Origin: Samsoniella hepiali
Taxonomy: Eukaryota > Ascomycota > Sordariomycetes > Hypocreales > Cordycipitaceae
Length of the DNA: 64,000 nucleotides
Reading direction: 5' to 3'
NCBI GenBank assembly: GCA_001455915.2
Contig: LNDK02000110.1
Location: forward strand, 1,179,148-1,243,147
Part shown: positions 11,532 through 21,861 of the stretch, in pieces
Numbering within the stretch: position 1 is the first letter of the stretch
Layout: the number at the start of each line of letters is the position of its first letter
Notes under the pieces: generated by a model
Told to the model about the DNA's origin: nothing
Seen by the model: only the letters and a program-made list of their open reading frames with translations
The model's database searches: none
Made by a program: the position numbers and the translations under genes

Positions 11532-13259
11532 GCTCCACTTAGGTACGGATAAACTTGGCTGGTGGAAAGGTCTGCACAGCCCCTGAGCGCTCATCAGCCT
11601 GCAGTGTAGGATGACCGGCTCTTTTATTTCCAGTGCCAAGAATCTATTTCGATCGTTTCTTTTCACTTCAACTTGGGAAAGCCGAGAGGTCCATCTTTTG
11701 ATGTACTACTAATAAAGATATCTGCATGATCCCATCCATGACAGAAATATTGGCCATGGCCTGGTCTAGAATCAGGGCGAACCCCACTGTCGCGAAAGCA
11801 TGGCAGGGCAACGAGCGCTTGTGATGGCGGGGGTCATTGAATACAGCCAATTCGATTCAAGCGGACGCGCTCTCTCTCTGTCTAACTTTTTCCTGCCACG
11901 CCATGCTAGCGGCTGGCGCTCGACTCTGCCATCTTGTCTCCCCTGTTTAGGAAAAGACACTCGACCGGAGACGGCGCAGATGCAAACATGAACAAAAAAC
12001 AAGCTCTTGCTAAGGAGCTGCCAAGTGGGGCGTGGCTCCTCGTATCGTGTCCCCACCTTTTCAATGAGCCGACGTCGCCACCAGGAAGTGTAGGCTCAGC
12101 TCTGTTCCTGGGTTTAGTCTGAAACTATCCAGAAAAAAATCCCCAATTGTTTGGGATTGATGGCGACAGGGATGACAAAAATAAGGGCATCAGAACAAGA
12201 ATAAACGGCGATTTCCTGCCAATTGGCTTGGATGCAGACGGCCGTGTTTAACCATGGATACAGATTCCAGCTTGGGCAAACACCGCATCTGGCTGGCAGC
12301 TGGCATCAGCTTTTGCGGCTCTGTGTGGTCGCTACACAACCCCCCCCACAAGTCACACAGGCCCCTGTTTTCAGCAGCTTTGTCCGAGCTGGGGCCCCGG
12401 CCCCTCTGTCGGATCGTCGCGACCATCGCCACGGCCTACGCAAACTAAAAACAGGCGGGCGCGCACCGAGGGATCTAGAAACCAGAAAGCACAGAGCACA
12501 GAACAGCTCTTCCACAGCACTATAGACGAATACACCACGTGGCTGGGTGCAAAGTAGAACCGCAGAGACTATGCTGCCATGCTAAACAAACAGAATTATC
12601 GATATTTTTACATATTAAATACATTGATGCAGTTGGAGCTGCACCTAGTACCGTCCTCGCCTCTTTCGGCCCCCTTTGCGAGACCAGCCTCACTGAAGGG
12701 GCTAGCGTCACTCTGGAGGGCTTCGAGAAACCGACTGACAATGTTTACTGACTTTGGGGCTGATGGTCAGAGTCCTTCCCAATGTTGGCTGTGAGCTTGC
12801 GTGGCGCGCCCCTCGACACTCAGCAAGCCACAGCCCCGTAGGTACCTGGCCGACGGCGCTGCTTCACCACCCAACACTTCTGCTTCTTAGAAAGCTACCG
12901 CGACATGCAAGTGCTCTTCTCGTCCCGTGTCCGAAAGCGAGCTGCGTTCTCAATGTACTAGTATAGCCTGCACAGCCTGCACAGCATCGAGACGCACACC
13001 AACCACACCCTTGCTTGGAGCTTGCTTCATCCCTCCGGGGACAAATCCACTGAACCCACTACCACGCTCGAGGTGGTACCCACAGCGCCCCCATCTCCAC
13101 CCGCAGCACCACATTTCTTCGAGCAAGAGCTCCACGTCTCTTGTCTGCGTCTGGCAGTCTTCCCGCCGCTTGGTACCAAGCAAGCACCAAGGTCTAATTA
13201 CAGAGAGAAAAACAAGATACATGTTACGTGCCCGAGCTTCTGCTCCGCCTCTCCCCGAC

Positions 13260-13268
13260 TTTAAAAGG
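13260..13268 (+). promoter_or_regulatory. TATA-like box of the CFEM gene
   Basis: TTTAAAAGG lies about 130 bases before the ATG at 13397 and is followed by a strongly C/T-rich leader, the usual promoter style of highly expressed filamentous-fungal genes. By motif and spacing only. Confidence 0.4.
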
Positions 13269-13396
13269 CGCTCGCCTCCTCCCTTTCACCCCCGGCCTCC
13301 GTCTTCCTTCATCCACACACACAATCTCCAGATCTCTGTCTTCCTTCGATCCAACACCAACCTCGTCGTCCATTTATAACAACTCACCTAATCAAA

Positions 13397-14065
13397 ATGA
13401 AGGCTGCTATTGTTCTCGCCGCTGCTGGCCTCGTTGCCGCCCAGCTCCCTGACATCTCCCAGGTCCCCCAGTGTGCCGTACGTGCAACCTTGCCCCTTTC
13501 CCCTTGAACCACCTCAACTGACAGACATGCTACACAGATCACCTGCCTGCTCCCCGCCCTGACCAGCACCGGCTGCTCCCTCACCGACCTCAAGTGCGCC
13601 TGCACACCCGAGAACCAGGAGAAGATCAGGTCGCAGGCTACCCCCTGCCTCGAGAAGGGCTGCTCCAAGGAGGACCTCGACAAGGCCCTGACCGCCGCCA
13701 ACTCGCTCTGCGGTGGCGGTGTCTCTGGCATCTCCTCCAGCGGTGCGTCTGCCTCCTCGACCGGTGCTTCCTCTGGCTCCAGCGCTGCTTCCTCCCCCGC
13801 CACCACGGGCAGCGCCTCCACCACCTCGGGTGCCAGCGGCGTCGTCCCCCCCGTCACCTCGGCTGTCTCTTCTGGCCACAGCACCGCTCTCCCCGGCAAC
13901 GGCACCACCACCGCCCACACCACCACCACCCGCAGCGGCTCCGGCAGCGCCACCACCTCCGCCAAGAGCACTGGCTCCGCCACCACCACCCCCGGCACCA
14001 ACGACGCTGCTGGCCCCGTCGCTGGCGTTCTCGCTGCTATGGCTGCTGCCGTCTTTGCTCTGTAA
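13397..14065 (+). CDS. CFEM-domain GPI-anchored surface protein
   Basis: Exons 13397-13477 and 13538-14065 give 202 residues. A signal peptide covers residues 1-16 (KAAIVLAAAGLVAAQ). The CFEM domain covers about residues 20-86, with eight cysteines in family spacing (VPQC, TC, GC, LKCAC, PC, GC, LC), including the LTDLKCAC block. It is followed by a Ser/Thr/Gly/Ala-rich stalk of about 90 residues likely to be O-glycosylated, then a small-residue site (NDAAG) and a hydrophobic tail (VAGVLAAMAAAVFAL) with nothing after it, as in a GPI-attachment signal. CFEM proteins sit in the fungal cell wall or membrane; some bind haem for iron uptake. In the usual haem-binding position before the Cys pair there is an Asp (TDLKC), but I cannot tell whether the protein binds haem. 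Intron of 60 nt, GTACGT...ACAG. Confidence 0.9.
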
Positions 14066-14644
14066 GCGCTTCCAGCGCTGCTTGGCACAGATGAGACACT
14101 TTGACAGTGTGTCAGTGGAAAATTGTGTGGACTCCCTTTAATACGTGGATCGGACCGGGGAGTCGCAAGTGTACGTGGAAATTGACAGATATGGATACGA
14201 GAATGGCCTAAAGCTCAATGGGTAAAAGGTGGCACTATGTCGCTACGTTAATTAATGCAAATAAAATGATACAATTTAGAACCGTTGCCGAGCGATGTCC
14301 GAGTGTGATTGATATGTACTTGGGAGTCGTCCAGATAAGCTATGGTATGTGGTCTTGGCATGCCGATCTAGTTCGGATCGGGTGGCTGAGGTAACACCAG
14401 ACTCCTGCAAGATGAAGCCTTGCCGTATACACACAAGAATGCAACTAAGCGAGAAACAAGAGAGAAAACAGTCTAAGTTCGGCCTGTAAGACGCAATTTT
14501 ACAGCCAAGACATGGAAAACAATGGACATGGGCAGCGTCAACAAAAAGTTGACTGAGCGAACAATGCTGGCGCCGTAAAATAAACTCTCCAACCCCAAGA
14601 CAAAGAAAACGAGGTAGGCAGGTAAAAGTAACCCATCACATCTT
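14066..14644. other. Intergenic between convergent genes
   Basis: Space between the 3' ends of the CFEM and phosphoesterase genes. It is A/T-rich with no supported coding frame; I see only 3' flanking sequence. Confidence 0.6.
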
Positions 14645-15745
14645 TTACGACGCAGCCTTGTCCAGCATCATGTCAATGATGAACGGCAACTGCGAAGGCA
14701 ACTGCATGAACCCTTGAATCGCGGCATTGATAAACAGCGTATGCTCACCCGCGCCCCCATCCTCCTCCCCTCTCGCCTCTCCCCTCGCCTCCTCTAGATC
14801 CACGTGCACGCCCATCTGCCTGCTCCATTCCATCAGCCGCGCCGCCTGCGCCGCCGTCGCCGGCGGGTCCAGGACCGTCATGGGCTTGACTTCCGGCAGC
14901 GTGACAATGTTCCGCGACGACGCGGCGTCGATCGTGTCGTCCGCCGTCGCCGTCCTGTGCGTGTCTTCTGTAGTCGCTGGCGCGCCGGCGGCGGCGGCGG
15001 GCGCCTTCCACCGTGCGAGGTAGGCACCCCACGATTCGTGAATGTGCCCGAAGCAGTGGACCCGCGGCCGGGCCGCGGCCACGGCGGCGAACAGGTCCGG
15101 ACAGCCGGCATGGGTCCGCGTCATGCCGTGCTGCGGGAGGTCGAACCCCGCGAGATCGAGCACATCCCGCGGCGGGCCGTGCGTCATGGCCACGTCAATA
15201 CCGGCGGGGATCGCAAAGGTGTGACCGGCGTCGGGGGCGTACTGGAACCCCCAGACGCCGTACGCTGGCGTGTAGGGGCTCACAAACAGGCGCAGCACCG
15301 CGCCGTTGGCCAGCGGGAAGGTGTGCACGCCCTCCTCGCCGAGATACACTACCCCGTCGGCCTTGGCCTCGTCGAGCAGCTCCAGCGCTTCTGTCCGGTA
15401 CGCGTGGTCCTTGGGCATGCTCCATTCGCCGTGGTCCTCCTCCGGTAAGGGGGTCCAGTACGCCGCGTCCAGCGCGCCGTCGTGATTGCCCGGGATGACA
15501 ATCTTGAGCGGCGCCCGGAGGCCGCGCAGCATGGCCACGGTCTGGCGAAACTCCCACGGAAAGCTGTGCGTCGTCAGGTCCCCGCAGTGTAAGGCCACGT
15601 CGGCCACAGGCAGCGGCGCGCGGTAGCCCGTGGTGGCGACAGCAAAGTCGCTGCTGGCTGAGAGGTCCTCGTCGGCGCCGGTGGACGCGGGCGAGTGCGC
15701 GTGCGTGTCGGACAGGATGAGGATGCGGGTTTTGATGCGGGACAT
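14645..15745 (-). CDS. Calcineurin-like metallophosphoesterase
   Basis: Intronless, 366 residues. The dinuclear-metal motifs come in family order: SDTHAH at 12-17, CGD at 54-56, GNHD at 86-89, a His in MTHGPP near 195, and GHIHE near 235. This matches the cytosolic fungal group of UPF0046/MPPED-type phosphoesterases, which hydrolyse phosphodiester or phosphomonoester substrates that remain poorly defined. A long Ala/Glu/Gly-rich insertion after GHIHE looks disordered. There is no signal peptide or membrane segment. The sequence is very GC-rich and the opposite strand therefore has long spurious open frames, which I left out. The start is the first ATG in frame, followed directly by the first beta strand (RILILSDTH). 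Confidence 0.88.
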   Translation of the reverse strand: MSRIKTRILILSDTHAHSPASTGADEDLSASSDFAVATTGYRAPLPVADVALHCGDLTTHSFPWEFRQTVAMLRGLRAPLKIVIPGNHDGALDAAYWTPLPEEDHGEWSMPKDHAYRTEALELLDEAKADGVVYLGEEGVHTFPLANGAVLRLFVSPYTPAYGVWGFQYAPDAGHTFAIPAGIDVAMTHGPPRDVLDLAGFDLPQHGMTRTHAGCPDLFAAVAAARPRVHCFGHIHESWGAYLARWKAPAAAAGAPATTEDTHRTATADDTIDAASSRNIVTLPEVKPMTVLDPPATAAQAARLMEWSRQMGVHVDLEEARGEARGEEDGGAGEHTLFINAAIQGFMQLPSQLPFIIDMMLDKAAS

Positions 15746-16150
15746 GGTGGCGATGGAGCCGTGGTATAGATGGTGGGTGGGAGATGGGAAATGTGACGAG
15801 ATGAGATATCGACCAAGAGGGCTGGTGCCTGGGCGGTTATAAGACGGTAGTGTGTGCGACGTGGAGAGGTGGGGTTGATGCAGTGTAAGTGGAAGAAGGG
15901 GGGAAGATGGTATCTAATAAATCATGGTTTGGGTTTCTCAATTTTTTCTCGTCTTTATCGTCTGCTTCCTTTGTTCTGCATAAAACCCCCGTTGCTTCAT
16001 ACTTGCAGGTTGCGACATACATTCAGGAGCTTTGGTTCAAGCCACTTCGCACCGTCTGCACACCACTTCTTCTGCCCGTTTTCAGCAGCATGCCCGCCCA
16101 TACAGGATTCGAGATAATGCTCTACGCAAATATAAATCGCTTAGATGCAG
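15746..16150. other. Intergenic
   Basis: Between the phosphoesterase start and the 3' end of the broken F-box-like gene. The small frames on both strands are short and featureless. Confidence 0.55.
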
Positions 16151-18096
16151 CTATAGACGTGTAGGGAGCGTCTGCTTATGGTAGTGGTAGTAGTAGTGCA
16201 GCTCGCATTGCCACGCAGATGACCACCACTCTAGCTCGCCGAGCCAGCGCACATGCAGATATCTGTCCGCGTTGCGCTCGGGCTTTTTGCTCGCGACCGA
16301 GACTACTTGCGGATATTTGTCGACTAGCTCCACGAGGATCCAAATGCCGCCTGTATATAGCGGCTCCGACCTTTGCAGCTTCGCCAGGCACACGCGGCCG
16401 AGGGCGGCCACGGTGCCGTCTATGTAGGTGAGCAGCAGGCCCGTGATGCGCCGGCCGTCCATAGAGAGACACATGCTCGTGGCCCGTCGCAGTTTTGTTA
16501 TAGATAGGTAAAACTTCTCGCCCCGCTCGCCCTGCGGAAACGACGATGCAGGCATAGGTAGATGTGGGAGCAGGTGCTGCGAAGTTGGGCAGTCTTGCTG
16601 TTGCGGCTCTGCTCGTCGGGCTATCGCCCGCAGGCCCTGTAGCAGGTGGAGATGGATCGTCATGACTTCACGCTCCTCTGTGGCGCAAACTAACATGTAC
16701 GCGGGGTTTGATAAAGCGGCGTTGGTCGGTTCATGTTGCGGACCGAGGACGAGCGCTCGGCCGGTGTTCAGAATAAGCTGGGCGATGGGATTAGCAGATC
16801 GATCAGAGATGGCTATTCTTAAATCTCCTCGGAGGTTTATATACATACTATCAGTGCCAACATTTGGCAGTCGTGACCTGGAAGAGCCCGGGCCCAGACG
16901 GCTTTGACCCATTCCCCGTGGCTGATGGGCATATACAGCTGCGTGTCCACCACGCCTCGTGGCCTGAAGCGCGTAGTCGTGCCATATATATCTCTTGCAG
17001 ATAGTCGGACTATCATGCCTTTATTCAGCTCTGTATAGTATGCGACTGTGTTTGGTTCGTTAAAACGAATCGGTATAAACTGGGTGACGTGGTTCAGCAC
17101 CTTGCTGGCTGTATGGAGCACGATTTCTGGCCGCCATACACCGGGGCGCGTCGCCAGTACGCGCGAAGAGCAAAGTCCCGGTGCTGCAATCAATCTTCGC
17201 ACCTTGGCACCCTACTTGCAACCATGGTTATTTATAGTCGTGGGGGTGGTGGGCAGAGGCCAGAGGGATTTAGGCTTACATTAGTTGCCATTGTTAGATC
17301 ATGGTCTCCGTGTGTCACAGACAGCGGCAAACTCTCCCACCAGATGTTTTTACGCTCTTCAGCGTCAAAGTTTGTCTTTTTCGACGTGAAAACTACTCTT
17401 CTCACACCCCATGGATCGTACGCGAGGTGCAACACGCAGCATGCTTGTCGCGGCCGGTAGACAAGCACTGCTTTGCCGGCAAAGCCCGGGACCGGAGCCG
17501 ACGTGTTGGCGAGCATGGCCACGTACGGCGTGCCGTGAATCTTGACGTACTACGCCCAGATGTTGGTGATGAGCGAGACGGTGATCTGGCGCGGCTTGCC
17601 CGTGGTGGAGAGCGTCGCCGCGATACTGTAGGGCCGCACCAGGTGTAGTGCGATACGCCGGCAGAGCTCCGTCGGCAACGACCAGCGTTCATAGATGCAG
17701 CGAGCGGCAGACACCTCCAGAAAGGCGCGGCTGGCCAGGCTATCGCCCTCTTCGGGGATCAAGCTGTGGCGAACAATGCGGCCGAGCTTCTCTGTTTGAG
17801 TCGGCAGCCCCAGACGGTTGCCGCCTCGACTCGTTGCGTAAGCCCAGCAGGATGCGTGGAATGCCGCCCTTGCTCTGCGTGGATGCTGGCACATCCAATC
17901 GCAAAACTTATCGCGACACCTACCCATGAGCTTGAATCTGCTGCCCGCAAGACTGTCTGTTGGTTGTCAGCAGCGGACGTGGTGGTTTATGGCGCGACGT
18001 ACTCCCTACGATCCACTCGTCGTCCCCGAGCTCAAACGTGCACAACGCGCAGTGCTGGTCGAGGCACTGCGGTGTATGTGGCAAAATAGGTCCCAT
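16151..18096 (-). pseudogene. Zinc-finger/F-box-like fungal protein with in-frame stop
   Basis: Read on the minus strand from about 18096, this resembles a lineage-expanded group of fungal proteins with an N-terminal Cys/His cluster (CALC near the start, then C..C.H and FHASC), an F-box-like LPTELCRRIALHLVRPY helix, and a long repeat-rich C-terminal region (YVKIHG, WGVRRVVF, GVWRPE, RRITGLLLTYIDG, PISHGEW). The parts connect through plausible introns: GTAAGC (after residue pattern LTMATN) to TGCAG before APGLCSS, and GTATGT at about 16848 with a GCTAATC branch and CAG before LILNTGRALVLG. The first intron, near 17950-18040, I could not fix. One codon is out of place: TAG at 17550-17552 inside the otherwise continuous block ITNIWA/YVKIHG. 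A CAG (Gln) there would keep the frame open. Either a pseudogene or a sequence error. Function unknown. Confidence 0.55.
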
Positions 18097-18760
18097 GTTG
18101 GAGGATTGGTTTGTGTAAGCTAAACGAAAAAGCAAGAAGTGAAGTTGAAGCAAAAGTCGTGCGTGAATCAGGCAGTTATTGCCAGCGCCTGTGGGGTAGC
18201 ACAGGTGCACGCGAGGCTGTTGTCAGAGCCAGGGCCTGGCACCGATGATCGTGGATGTCACGAAGTGTGAGTCTGCTAAAGAGATGCCGTGCTTAACGAT
18301 TTTCATTCGCTTGGGTAAGATGTTTCTATTTGATGATTTAGTCAGTGGTGAAGAGGACAACTGAAACAGAGTAAACATGGGGCATGGCCACACTCGACAA
18401 GGATCCTCGCATGGCAGGTACGACTGCTCCGTCCGGAAGGCAGCTTCTAAAATACTTCGACCAGTGAACAATCCTCGCCCCAAACTGGGCCCAATTCTCA
18501 ATTCCTTTCTCTGGTCTCTGGGTATTCTGTTTGCCATTTTATGTCGCCAAGTTGAAAAGCCCTGTTCATGTGCAAGCCCAGCAAAGTGGTGATGCATTGC
18601 TGCGCGGCGGGGCCATTTTAGTGTCGAGTCGTCGGGAGCCGCATTCACAAACCAAGACCTCGCACCAACACGCCATCTGCAGCGCAGCCAGTCGCCTTGC
18701 CAGCCGCAAAGCCAGCCACACCCAGCGCCGCTTGCATCCGACAACTACCATACCACGGCG
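18097..18760. other. Intergenic, divergent region before MED31
   Basis: Upstream of both the broken F-box-like gene (minus) and MED31 (plus). A minus-strand open frame of 173 codons here has no recognisable motif and no splice-supported partner, so I do not call it. The last ~100 bases are a CCA/CAG-rich leader typical of the MED31 5' side. Confidence 0.5.
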
Positions 18761-19198
18761 ATGCAGTCCCACGACGTCGACATGTCGTCGCCGTCGGCGC
18801 CGCCCGACTGGAACGAGCCGCAGTACGGCGGCTACTCGCGATTCGAGATTGAGCTCGAGGTACGCCCGCCCGCGCGTGCATCCTTGCCTACCCAACGCTA
18901 ACAAATCACGCGACCGCAGTTTGTCCAGTCGCTCGCGAACCCCTTTTACCTCAACCACCTCGCGTCGCAGAAGCTCCTGACACAGCCGGCGTTTGTCGCC
19001 TACCTCGCCTACCTACGGTACTGGAGCCGCCCGCCGTACCTGAAATACCTGACATATCCGGGGCCGACGCTGCGCCACCTGGAGCTGCTCCAACAGGAGC
19101 GCTTCCGGCAGGACATTATGAGCCCGGACCTGGTGCAGCGGCTGGTGGAGGAGGGGATGCGAAGCGCGGTGCAGTGGCACAAGGAGGGGGCAGCATGA
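18761..19198 (+). CDS. MED31: Mediator complex subunit 31
   Basis: Subunit of the middle module of Mediator, the coactivator bridging transcription factors and RNA polymerase II; it acts in the nucleus. Exons 18761-18859 and 18920-19198 give 125 residues. The SOH1/MED31 core is fully visible: RFEIELEFVQSLANPFYLNH, then FVAYLAYLRYW, then PPYLKYLTYP and LLQQERFRQDI, covering residues ~25-105. The intron (60 nt, GTACGC...CGCAG) splits the gene exactly between ELE and FVQSL. Length matches the family (about 100-130 residues). It converges with the RNA polymerase III subunit gene, 205 bases away. Confidence 0.95.
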
Positions 19199-19403
19199 TG
19201 GCTGCGTATTTGGACAGGGATATGAAGTAATGAGACTACGATAATGTGTACAACAGGTATCTGGAAATAAGTGTATAAAATTGAAAGGAAGTCTGGACTC
19301 TTTTGCAGAGCGCGCAAAGTTCTTTCTGAGTGCTACCTGTAACGCCAACCAATGCATTGCGACCCAAACACCAAAGACAATCAAGGCCACCGTGGATGTC
19401 CGT

Positions 19404-19809
19404 CTAGTTTTCCCTCCACCGATGGCCGCAGGCCATGCACTTGTAGAAGCTCGTCATGGGTTCGTCGGCGCTGCGGATCTGGACCTGGTAAAAGGCAGCC
19501 TCGAGACCGTCGCAGGCGTCGGCGGGACACTGCACGCGGGCCTTTTGCGCATTGTCCCAGGCGCCTGGACCGCCAAAGACGTCCTCCTTTTCCTTTCGCT
19601 CGTAGACGCGCCGCGAGAAGACGGGCTCTGTGATGGTGTGCTCAAACGGGCAGGTGCGGCACTCGAGGCGGTTCGTGCCCTGGTTGGTCCGAGAGACGGT
19701 GAGGATGTTGGCGCAGTGGGGGCAGACTGGGCATGTTAGACGAGGGGAGGCTCAAGGAGAATCGGGGAGGTTGCAGCTGGGTTTGGAACTCGTTCGTACA
19801 GAGAAGCAT
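19404..19809 (-). CDS. RPC11: RNA polymerase III subunit C11 (RPC10/RPC11)
   Basis: Small zinc-ribbon subunit needed for Pol III RNA cleavage, termination and reinitiation. Exons on the minus strand: a 10-nt first exon at 19809-19800 (ATG CTT CTC T) and 19726-19404, giving 110 residues. The protein starts MLLFCPHCANILTVSR, the usual start of this family. It has two zinc ribbons: CPHC...CRTC near residues 5-30 and C..C...CMAC near 75-105. The C-terminal ribbon carries QVQIRSADEPMTSFYKC, which contains the RSADEP catalytic motif shared with TFIIS, and ends GHRWREN. The tiny first exon was found by requiring the conserved start; its donor is GTACGA and the acceptor CCCAG. Pol II RPB9 is excluded by length and by the ending. 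Confidence 0.93.
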
Positions 19810-20872
19810 GACGGAGGGGTGGCTGTTGCGACAGCGTCGCTATGTTTGGATGAGGCGCAGTAGGACAAGAGGTCCAGGAATGGTCCGAGTAATCAGATGT
19901 GAAAATGAAGCGCGATCGCCGCCGTAGTGTATCCTGTCGTGGAAGCGTTTGCGCAGGCCGGCGGGCAAAAAAGGTTGAGTCTTGAATTTTCAAGATGCTG
20001 GGTGGGGTGGTTGGTGACGATTTGGGACGGCGCCCCACCAGTGTGAAGTGAATGGCAGCGATGGCTTACATGCGATATACCAAGCTGCCGTCCCTGGGGG
20101 ATGAACTTTTTCCAAGATTTATCGGGCTGCATGAACTTGATGTTTTAAACGAATAAGATATACTCTGGAATTCTTAAGACTCATGTTCGTTTGCACAGAT
20201 GTCCTCTCATGCTTTGTGCAGTACTTCGCCCTGCAATCCAGACAGCAGCAGCTACCGGAAAACCTGCTCTACTGAGCACACAGAAATTCATTAGAAAACA
20301 AACTCATCAGAATTATAGTACAAGTACCAGGAGTTTCAACCGTCGCTTCATCGTGTGGGCAACCCGTGTCGCATTGTCATGTGTATAAGCGAGTTTCAGG
20401 TATCGGTACTGCTTCGTGGTGGGACATGAGCCAGAACTTTTCATAAATGGGCCCATTCAAGTTCAGCTGTATTACTCTCCATGCTGCCAGAGGAGCCAGC
20501 CGCCTGCATTTCTTCATTTCTGCATCAATCTCCTCCCACTGTAGGCGGGCCATCTTACTAGACCGACCGCGTAACTGCGACCCTCCGCCCCCTCCTCCCG
20601 CCTGCGCCACAGAACGAGGGGCAAAGGCCTTTCCCGCGCACCTGTGTTAGCGTCAAAACGTCACCGCAACAAACACACCCATTTTAACCGCCCACGGTTT
20701 GCAGCTGGGCGCCTCACGGAAGAAAACGTTGTGCGAGGTCTAGGTATTTCTCCACGACAAAATACCGCATACCGAGGCGGTTGACGCATCATACCAAGAT
20801 ACAAATCTCTACACCAAACGCAATCGCTCTACAGAACAGCACCCAACCAGTGCACCCCCGTCGTGCGACACC
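19810..20872. other. Intergenic, divergent region RPC11/ankyrin gene
   Basis: Separates the RPC11 start (minus) from the ankyrin-protein start (plus). Both halves look like ordinary promoter sequence, with a TTTCCCGC/CACC-rich stretch near 20630-20700. No supported gene. Confidence 0.55.
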
Positions 20873-21682
20873 ATGGCAAACGAAGAACACGAGGTAAGCT
20901 TCGCGACTGCTACCTGCTATGGAGGTCAAGATTAGGCGGATGGCTCGGACTCTTGGGACTGACGTGCGCAGGGCGCCTCACCAAAGGAGCTGCTCATCGA
21001 GGCCTGCCGGCGCAACAATACCGACCTCCTGACCGAGGTCCTCGCTGGCCGACCCGACGACGAAATCACCACCCTCCTCAACCGCACCATGACCGTCATG
21101 GGGAACCACCTGTACCATGAGGCCGCCTCCCGCGGTAACTGTTCGTGATCACCCCCCTCTTTGCCTTCCCTCCCCTTGTGCTGACTCGAAAAAGACGAAA
21201 TCATCGACCTCCTCCTCGATCAGCCCAACTTTGAATGCGACCCCGTCAACCGCCTCGAAGGGGACACGCCCCTACACGCCGCCATCCGCTGGCTCAACGC
21301 CGAACCCCCCGCGCAGCGCGAATTTGGCGCCGCTCTCGTCGAGATGATGCTCGAGGCCGGGTCCAACCCGCGCCTGCGCAACAAGGGCGGCCTGACGGCG
21401 TACCAGCTCGTCGACCCCACCAACACGGCGCTGCGCGCGCTGATTGACAAGCACCTGTACGCGTCGCAGAACGCGGGCGATTTCGTAGACGTGGTGGGCG
21501 TCGCGGCACCGGCCGGTGTGCTGCCGCCGCCGCCACCTCCGGGTCAGGCGCCGCCGCTGCCGGGACAGGGCCCCCCGAGGTTGCCCGTGGAGGAGATTGA
21601 CGAGGATGCGGAATTCAGTGGCAGCGATGACGAGGAGCGCGCAGAATGGGAGAGGAGGAAACGGGAGAGGGCCCAACGGTAG
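20873..21682 (+). CDS. Small ankyrin-repeat protein
   Basis: Exons 20873-20893 (only 21 nt), 20972-21134 and 21195-21682 give 223 residues. Ankyrin-type helices are visible: SPKELLIEACRRNNTDLLTEVL, HLYHEAASRGDEIIDLLLD, and GDTPLHAAIRWL...LVEMMLEAGSNPRLRNKGGLTAYQLV, i.e. about three to four repeats over residues 8-150. A Pro/Gly-rich linker (PPPPPPGQAPPLPGQGPP) and an acidic end (EIDEDAEFSGSDDEE) with a basic RRKRERAQR tail follow. It resembles small uncharacterised fungal ankyrin proteins of the yeast YCR051W type. Such proteins mediate protein contacts; the partner cannot be read from sequence. Start chosen by Kozak context (ACACCATGG) and by the short exon splicing in frame. Confidence 0.82.
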
Positions 21683-21861
21683 CAAGGCGCGAGAGAAGGG
21701 GAAGATATGGAAACATGGGTGGATAAATACAAGACAGGCCATGGTGGTGACCGTGGACATGATTCATGATTCAAGCCTCTAGAATTAGTAGATGAGCCAA
21801 CATACATCACTTTACATTGTTACGCTCGATAAGCACACAATTTGGGATTCATGCTATACAC

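Larger units (their letters stand above)
8652..13396. other. Long gene-poor intergenic stretch
   Basis: No frame here combines length, splice signals and a recognisable protein. Notable items are a CCACCATGG/CATCATGG direct repeat at about 9050-9080, a decayed tRNA-like patch near 8905-8990, the second copy of the 61-bp relic at 11471-11531, and a TATA-like site at 13260. The two relics suggest old, eroded insertions rather than functional sequence. Confidence 0.55.

Noticed and set aside
18223..18744. 173-codon minus-strand frame upstream of MED31
   Set aside because: Featureless product and no splice-supported partner exon.
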